This document shows positions 59,016-64,000 of a stretch of 64,000 bases of DNA, piece after piece. Position 1 is the stretch's first letter, and every line of letters starts with the position of its first letter. The stretch is from Gloeophyllum trabeum ATCC 11539. Its lineage: Eukaryota > Basidiomycota > Agaricomycetes > Gloeophyllales > Gloeophyllaceae. The position numbers were made by a program, and so were the translations under genes. The stretch lies in assembly GCF_000344685.1 (NCBI RefSeq), contig NW_006920415.1:1248950-1312949 (forward strand), in the 5' to 3' direction. The notes below the pieces were generated by a model. The model worked only from the letters and a program-made list of their open reading frames with translations. It ran no database searches and was not told the DNA's origin.

Positions 59016-60004
59016 ATGAAGTCAATTGCTGTAATTTCTTTACTTGCTACGGCTGCTTTTGCACAGTCCTCGGTTCGTACCCCATATAGCCAGGAAATGA
59101 TGTGTGCTGGTGACTGACTGACTGTTCGATATAGGCCTCTTCGGCGGCTGGCGCATCGTCCACGGCGGGCGCGTTGATTCCCTCGGGCATCAGCCAGGGC
59201 TGCTCGTCCTACCTTAGCTCGCTCAACAGCGACTCCACCCTCTACTCCTGCGCGAGCCCCCTTATCCAAGCGACTTCGCAGTTCGGAGCCGCTGCTAATG
59301 GTAGCGCCTCTAGTTCTGCCGTCGCGTCTGCAGTCAAGAGCTTCTGCTCGAGCGCCTCGAGCTCCTGCTCCGATAGCAACATAAAGACACAGCTCGCGAG
59401 CTTCTACTCAGCGTGCACTGCTGAGCTGACGTCGACCGCCAACCAAGATGTCATCCGCATGTACGACGCCCTCTACGCCATCACGCCGCTGAAGCAGGCC
59501 GTCTGCGCCCAGGACGATAGCGGGAACTACTGCATTTCGTCGATTGCGTCTGCTGCCAAGTCCAATAACAACATGGCGACCGCGCAGAAGTACCTCTGGT
59601 ACCCCTCGACCACGGCTAAGCGTGCCGTCACCTCGATCCAGGCGAATTCGACTACGTTCACCAACTACAACCTCCCTTTCCTCCTCCTTACCCCCTCGAC
59701 CCCCTCCTCCACTCTGTGCACCTCGTGCACTCGTAGCATCTTGACCTCTTACATCAACTTCGAGTCATCCGTTCCCTACGGCCCTGGCCTGGACAAGAGC
59801 ACCCTGCTGAGCGGTCAGACCGCCTTGTACAAGGGTGTTGTCAGCACGTGCGGGGAGAACTTTATGAGCGGCGCCGTTCAGGCTGCCGGAGGTATCAAGT
59901 CGGGTGTTATTAGCGGTGCAGGGAAGACAGTCGAGGGTGGTGCTTTGGGTGTCCTCATCTCCGCCATGAGCGTGGCGGCTGCTGGCTTTGCCGTGGCTCT
60001 CTGA
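59016..60004 (+). CDS. Secreted, probably GPI-anchored protein, DUF7729-type
   Basis: The protein has a signal peptide (MKSIAVISLLATAAFAQSS, cleaved near AFA-QS) on a 57-base first exon (59016-59072). The second exon (59135-60004) carries the rest, so the mature chain is about 305 residues. It is Ser/Ala-rich, with regularly spaced cysteines: QGCSSYL, LYSCASP, FCSSASSSCSD, SACTAEL, AVCAQDDSGNYC and LCTSCTRSI. The tail is a Gly/Ala stretch followed by a hydrophobic end, VLISAMSVAAAGFAVAL, typical of a GPI attachment signal. I recall similar fungal cell-surface proteins annotated as DUF7729. Function is unknown to me, and cell wall or plasma membrane location is inferred. The stop is at 60002-60004. 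Confidence 0.85.
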
Positions 60005-62557
60005 GGCGCCGGTTTAGAGCGATCTTAGGTGTCTCTTCTTAATTACTGGACGGTGCTATCTTAGTATTTTATACCCATTCATATGAGATTGTCGTCATTA
60101 TCAATGAACATGGGCCGGTGCATAGGTGTTAGTTTGAACATTTTGTCCCTGTCAGTGAGCATGCGTGATCATTGGGTACTCCGAAGTCAGCGTGAGGTTG
60201 ATTTGAAACTCTAGAAATGTCGATGTCAGCATTTGGAGGGTTAATCACTGGTTGCGCGTACGTATACGCTTTACGCTTTCATGGCCGGAAAGGTTTCTCA
60301 CATCGATGTCTGTGTCATACGATGCTAATGCCGGTTCTCCACTAGGTGTTGTACACATTGACATGCATGGTGGACATGCACAGGTTCGAGGCTGGCGATA
60401 GCACGAACTTTCATTTTGTGTTATGATCATCCAATATGAGGTAAGACCGTCAAACCCCCCTTCTGGAAGGTAAGTGAACATATAGCAATCATACTGTATG
60501 TCTCGTAGTTTGTATCGCCCGGTGGGTTAGCAGCCACTGCGAGCGCGCTGAGCAGATATGAAGGTACGCATGGTGGGCGGCGACTACTGTTATTCAGCAC
60601 CCCTACATACCTCGAGGTAACGTTCCTCTGTATCTGCATTGAGACGTCTATTCTAACTCGGTTGCTTCCACAGGGAACGAAGCCCGCCGGTACGGATACG
60701 CGTGATGCGTTCACGCAGGCCTCACGTCCGCTATGCTGTGACCTCAGGGAGGGCATGACTGCCCCGTCCGTGTGGAATCTCATCATCACACCTCCTTTGT
60801 GTATAGCGACCGAGTCGCGCAGCGTTGACAATGGTCCGCGAAGCACGGAAGTGAGTGTCATTCATTGGAGCATCAGGATGAGAGCGTACCACCGACTGGA
60901 GGTGGGTCTCACAGCCACGAAAGCTGTTGGGTCCACGATTCGAAATCCCCTACTGGGTATCTAATCTAAGTTGTCTTGTACTGCGGTGGGCAGCTGGTCA
61001 GGTATGTCGCCATCAGGCTCGAGGTTGCTGTAAGCAGGTGGATTGGAAGATAAGAAAGACACGGCTAACCTCTAGTTGCCCTAGATGCTCTGTTATCGAC
61101 TATGTTCACGACCTCCGCCATGACAATCTTACCTGCTCATAGGCACCGGTGCGGTCCGACTTCGATTCAGGGACCGTCCGAGGAGCTGTCATGGAGGCCC
61201 ACACGAACATAGCAGTCCGGACCGCCAGCAAACAAGGTCTGGCGCTGGCATCAAATTGCTGCTGATACTGACGGTACCGACAAGGATTTTTAGGCGTAGC
61301 CTCGTAAGCTGCAGAAGCCTTCGAGAGGACCGCTAGGCACCGGTGATTCGTCGCTGGAGGGCCGGGCCAGGTACCGTGCCACAAGTCCCAAACTGAGGAC
61401 TATCTCTACGCGCCGGCGGGGCTGCACCCGAGGTAGGCTATTTGAAGTAAGCTCCATCCGAGCCTCAAGCCGTGATTGTTCGGTGTAGGGCCCATACTTC
61501 TCAGCCTCTCTACCTCCAAGACACGGAGCAGGTACAGCGCCGACCTTCATGTCAAGAGTTGCAGATTGAAGTTCCACCTTTAAAGTGCCGGTGTGAACGG
61601 CTAGGGTTCTACATACGGTGTTAGTGCATCGTTATGGAACATGTATATCCCGGGCTGGGAACACCTCGATCGGGGTAAGCAAGAACTTAACATAACTTCG
61701 ATGCTTGGCTAAGAACGGATATGTAGAAGCGCATCCGAATGTATGCCAGGACGACGTTCGAGGAGAAGCTTTAAGACGGAGACGGGAAGCTGCCAGCAAT
61801 TGCACGCGTCCGAACTCAAAAGCACATGGTATAGTTATCATGTCAGCCTAGAGCTCTCCGTATTTGCCACTGACTGAAGACTCCTTCCACGATGCAGATG
61901 CTGTCGCTCTTGCTGTCCAGGAGCTCAGAACCCCGCCTACCTCGATTCCAATTCAGCGAAAGAATTCATCAACCTTCTTTTCCATTTATCAACGGCCTGT
62001 TTTCCCGATGTCTACGCGTGCTAATAGTGTAGTCATTGGAGCACGCAGGCGAGACCTGGCGGGACGATTCGCGATACAAAAATTAAGCAATTGCCACACG
62101 TCCACGTTCCCTCGGTGCCGTCCTACCCGTCTGGACTGAAGTGCTTCCGGACGCCTCGACAAATGAATTCACTGTGGGCGTCCTGCAGTGAAACGAGGCC
62201 AGGGATCTTGGCATGTGCCAGCGGCGCCGGCGGCCAGCTCAGGGGATCGAAGTCCCCGTCCTGACACCGTATATCTCCGATCTGGCGGTGCATACTGCCA
62301 CCGTGCGCGGGGAAGAATCGATGGCACTCAGGCTTCGACTTCATAATCATCAATGAACTCAATGTTTGTGTCGCGTCAATCTGGGCAAGCGTGTGCGGCG
62401 ATGAAGGGCGTGTCTAGAATACGTATGCCGTGAACCGTACGAGTAAATATGACCTAGAGAGGTGACTAATTCTAGCGGATAAGTTATGAATGAATTATAC
62501 AGAATGAGTATCTACTTCCGTGTCTCGTCTGTGTCTCCCCAATGCTATCAAGCCCCT
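60005..62557. other. Gene-poor region, 2.5 kb
   Basis: I see nothing I can call here. Frames of 70-145 codons occur on both strands (for example 60427-60861 minus and 60662-60964 plus), but they overlap one another, lack family motifs and could not be joined by plausible splicing. The first 200 bases are presumably the 3' UTR of the secreted protein. Decayed gene or transposon sequence is possible. I found no clear terminal repeats. Confidence 0.4.
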
Positions 62558-64000
62558 TCAAGCCCCTTTCTTGAGCTGAAAAATGCCTTCGCAATTGCCA
62601 GAGGCGTCCAAAGTCGGATCTGGACGCCACCGACCAACAAACGACGACCCGGCGTGTACGTATCCTTCAAACACCCATGAGCCATACTCAGGCTGGGACT
62701 CGTCGTTTGGCCGTTTCTGTACAAGAACGATCAGGGATGTCAATGCCTCACGAATGAAATCGCAATTATGTACACGAACTGGTTGCCTCTTGAGGACGAC
62801 CCACCCGTCGCGAACCCGCACCTTACCAATGTACACGAAAGCGCCCCACGCCCGATCGTGCTCCGCGTCAGTCTATAGCAGAGGTAATCAGATCATCAGC
62901 GGGCCATGATGAGTGGGAAGAGCGTCACTTCTCCCGCGATCAGGACGTCTGCGGGCCAGCCTGACCGAGTGACTCGCGCGCCACCTTCTGCAAGGCTGTA
63001 TCTCTGAATCTGTCCTGAAGTCTTCTCATGGAGCTCGATACTATCCTGGAGTGGAGATATTCAGTTATAGAGACGACGCATTGTCGGATCAACGCCGGAG
63101 ACGTACTTGGGCATGCACCACGCGAAAACGTTGGATATCTTGACAGAACGAAAGGGCATTTTCGTCATTTAGGCACCAGCGGTCCGCGCGCTGAGATATT
63201 TCGGTACTGGAATCATGTCGGAGGTATTCGCGGATGTTACATCGTAAGGGTCGCTGGCATATAAAATCCGGCAGCTGAGCGGCAGAGGCGGCGCTGGAAA
63301 TGGCCATGGGGGGCGCGACCTAGATAAAACCTGAATACGATACAGAAATTGTCCAGTAGTGAGCGACTTACAAGTATCTTACCGACCCAAGATCCGGTCA
63401 ACTTGCCCAGGAGATAGAGCGGTCTCTCCGGCGCCGATTCCTCGCTATCCCGATGCCCGACGCCTATGAAGAGCCGGCGGAGATCGCATTCGCACTCCCC
63501 CTGCCCAAGCGACTGACCGCGCCCGTTCGACACTAGGGTTTGATTCCGGAGGACGCTAGGAGACCTGAGCAGCACGATCGACTGTGCTTGAAACTGATAG
63601 CAGTCCTTGTACGTCGGCCCCGTGCCCTGGGATACCATTCCTCTGTTGAGGTGCTGCGGGATATGCACTACCAGGGCATTTTTTCTCGCAAACGTCAGGA
63701 GTATCGCCGCTGACGACAAATCCGGGCAGGATAGAGTAAGCGTCTGAGAAAAAGAGGTCACGGCGCAGAGGCGCTGGGCGGAGCGTCCATTTATATCAGA
63801 TAACCCCCCGGCTTCCGATAGCGAGCTGAAAGCCCTGAGTGACGAGGCCTGAAAGATGTCAGTTCTGACGGCATAAGAAGTCTCGAGGAGCAGCTTTACC
63901 ATTTGAGGACAGGCCATTGCGAATGGTCGCACCCGGGTCAAGACTTGTTCTCGGGTCTCCAGCGATTCACTTTTCAATGACTCTGCGGCAGAAGTGAGCG
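62558..64000 (-). CDS. F-box-type protein, C-terminal part, cut by the window edge
   Basis: This is the C-terminal portion of an agaricomycete F-box protein, a likely substrate adaptor of SCF ubiquitin ligases. The F-box itself lies beyond the window. Four exons are visible. The first, open to the edge, reads VRPFAMACPQMVKLLLETSY, YKDCYQFQAQSIVLLRSPSV, GECECDLRRLFIGVGHRDS and LYLLGKLTGSWVGKIL. It splices at GTAAGT near 63371 to VAPPMAISSAASAAQLPDF. The third begins DSIELHEKTSGQIQRYSL and ends DVLIAGE. The last reads TDAEHDRAWGAFVYIGKVR and GSWVFEGYVHAGSSFVGRWR, the typical family end, with TGA at 62558-62560. Phases agree at every junction. The target is unknown. Confidence 0.8.

Noticed and set aside
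60427..60964. Overlapping frames on both strands as a gene
   Set aside because: The two strands compete, no motif is recognisable, and no splice model extends either frame.

Overview
The window looks like nuclear DNA of a basidiomycete fungus, most likely an agaricomycete and perhaps a polypore. Genes are dense and split by many introns of about 45-60 bases. The gene set (U3 processome, Set2, RNA polymerase I, Lhs1, Oxa1, Unc13-like, G-alpha) is eukaryotic. The F-box protein at the right edge and the transposase are of types I associate with Agaricomycetes. I saw no rRNA gene, no convincing tRNA gene and no CRISPR array.

Layout, left to right. 1.0-8.8 kb (+): UTP10, a giant HEAT-repeat protein of ribosome biogenesis. 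Facing it is a divergent PAK-like kinase with a CRIB domain (8.9-12.8, -). A block of minus-strand genes follows: an Lpx1-like alpha/beta hydrolase with a C-terminal ARL, a Ync13/Git1-type MUN-C2 protein, and the ER chaperone LHS1 ending in HDEL. A possible tiny plus-strand gene sits at 24.5-24.9. Then come the glycolytic gene for GAPDH with very small 5' exons (25.1-26.6, -), a multi-pass DUF7598-type membrane protein, and SET2 (29.6-32.8, -). SET2 is divergent from the Pol I subunit gene RPA49 (33.0-34.6, +). A DUF1365 protein (-) shares a 0.2 kb divergent promoter with a basic, charged nuclear-type protein (+). An atypical G-alpha gene fills 40.4-42.3 (+).

From 42.6 to 50.6 kb lies one DNA transposon of about 8 kb, with imperfect terminal inverted repeats (19 of 23 positions). 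It carries a minus-strand transposase of the CACTA/Plavaka-like kind, apparently broken by one frameshift, and an intact divergent accessory gene on the plus strand. To its right are an NHX-type Na+/H+ exchanger (+), an acidic protein of unknown function (-), the mitochondrial insertase OXA1 (-), a tentative minus-strand gene, a DUF202 small membrane protein (+) and a secreted, probably GPI-anchored, Ser/Ala-rich protein (+). The stretch 60.0-62.5 kb is gene-poor. The window ends inside an F-box-type protein (-).

Shared themes. Ribosome production (UTP10, RPA49), ER and membrane traffic (LHS1, the MUN protein, NHX) and signalling (CRIB kinase, G-alpha) are represented, but no biosynthetic cluster is evident. 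Three genes contain introns whose 5' sites read GCGAGT, a GC-AG type. Summed exon lengths give whole codon numbers for the kinase (1183 aa), GAPDH (336 aa), G-alpha (490 aa) and the acidic protein (402 aa), which supports those models. The best candidates for something undescribed are the signature changes in the kinase and the G-alpha protein, the two-gene transposon, and the unknown acidic protein.
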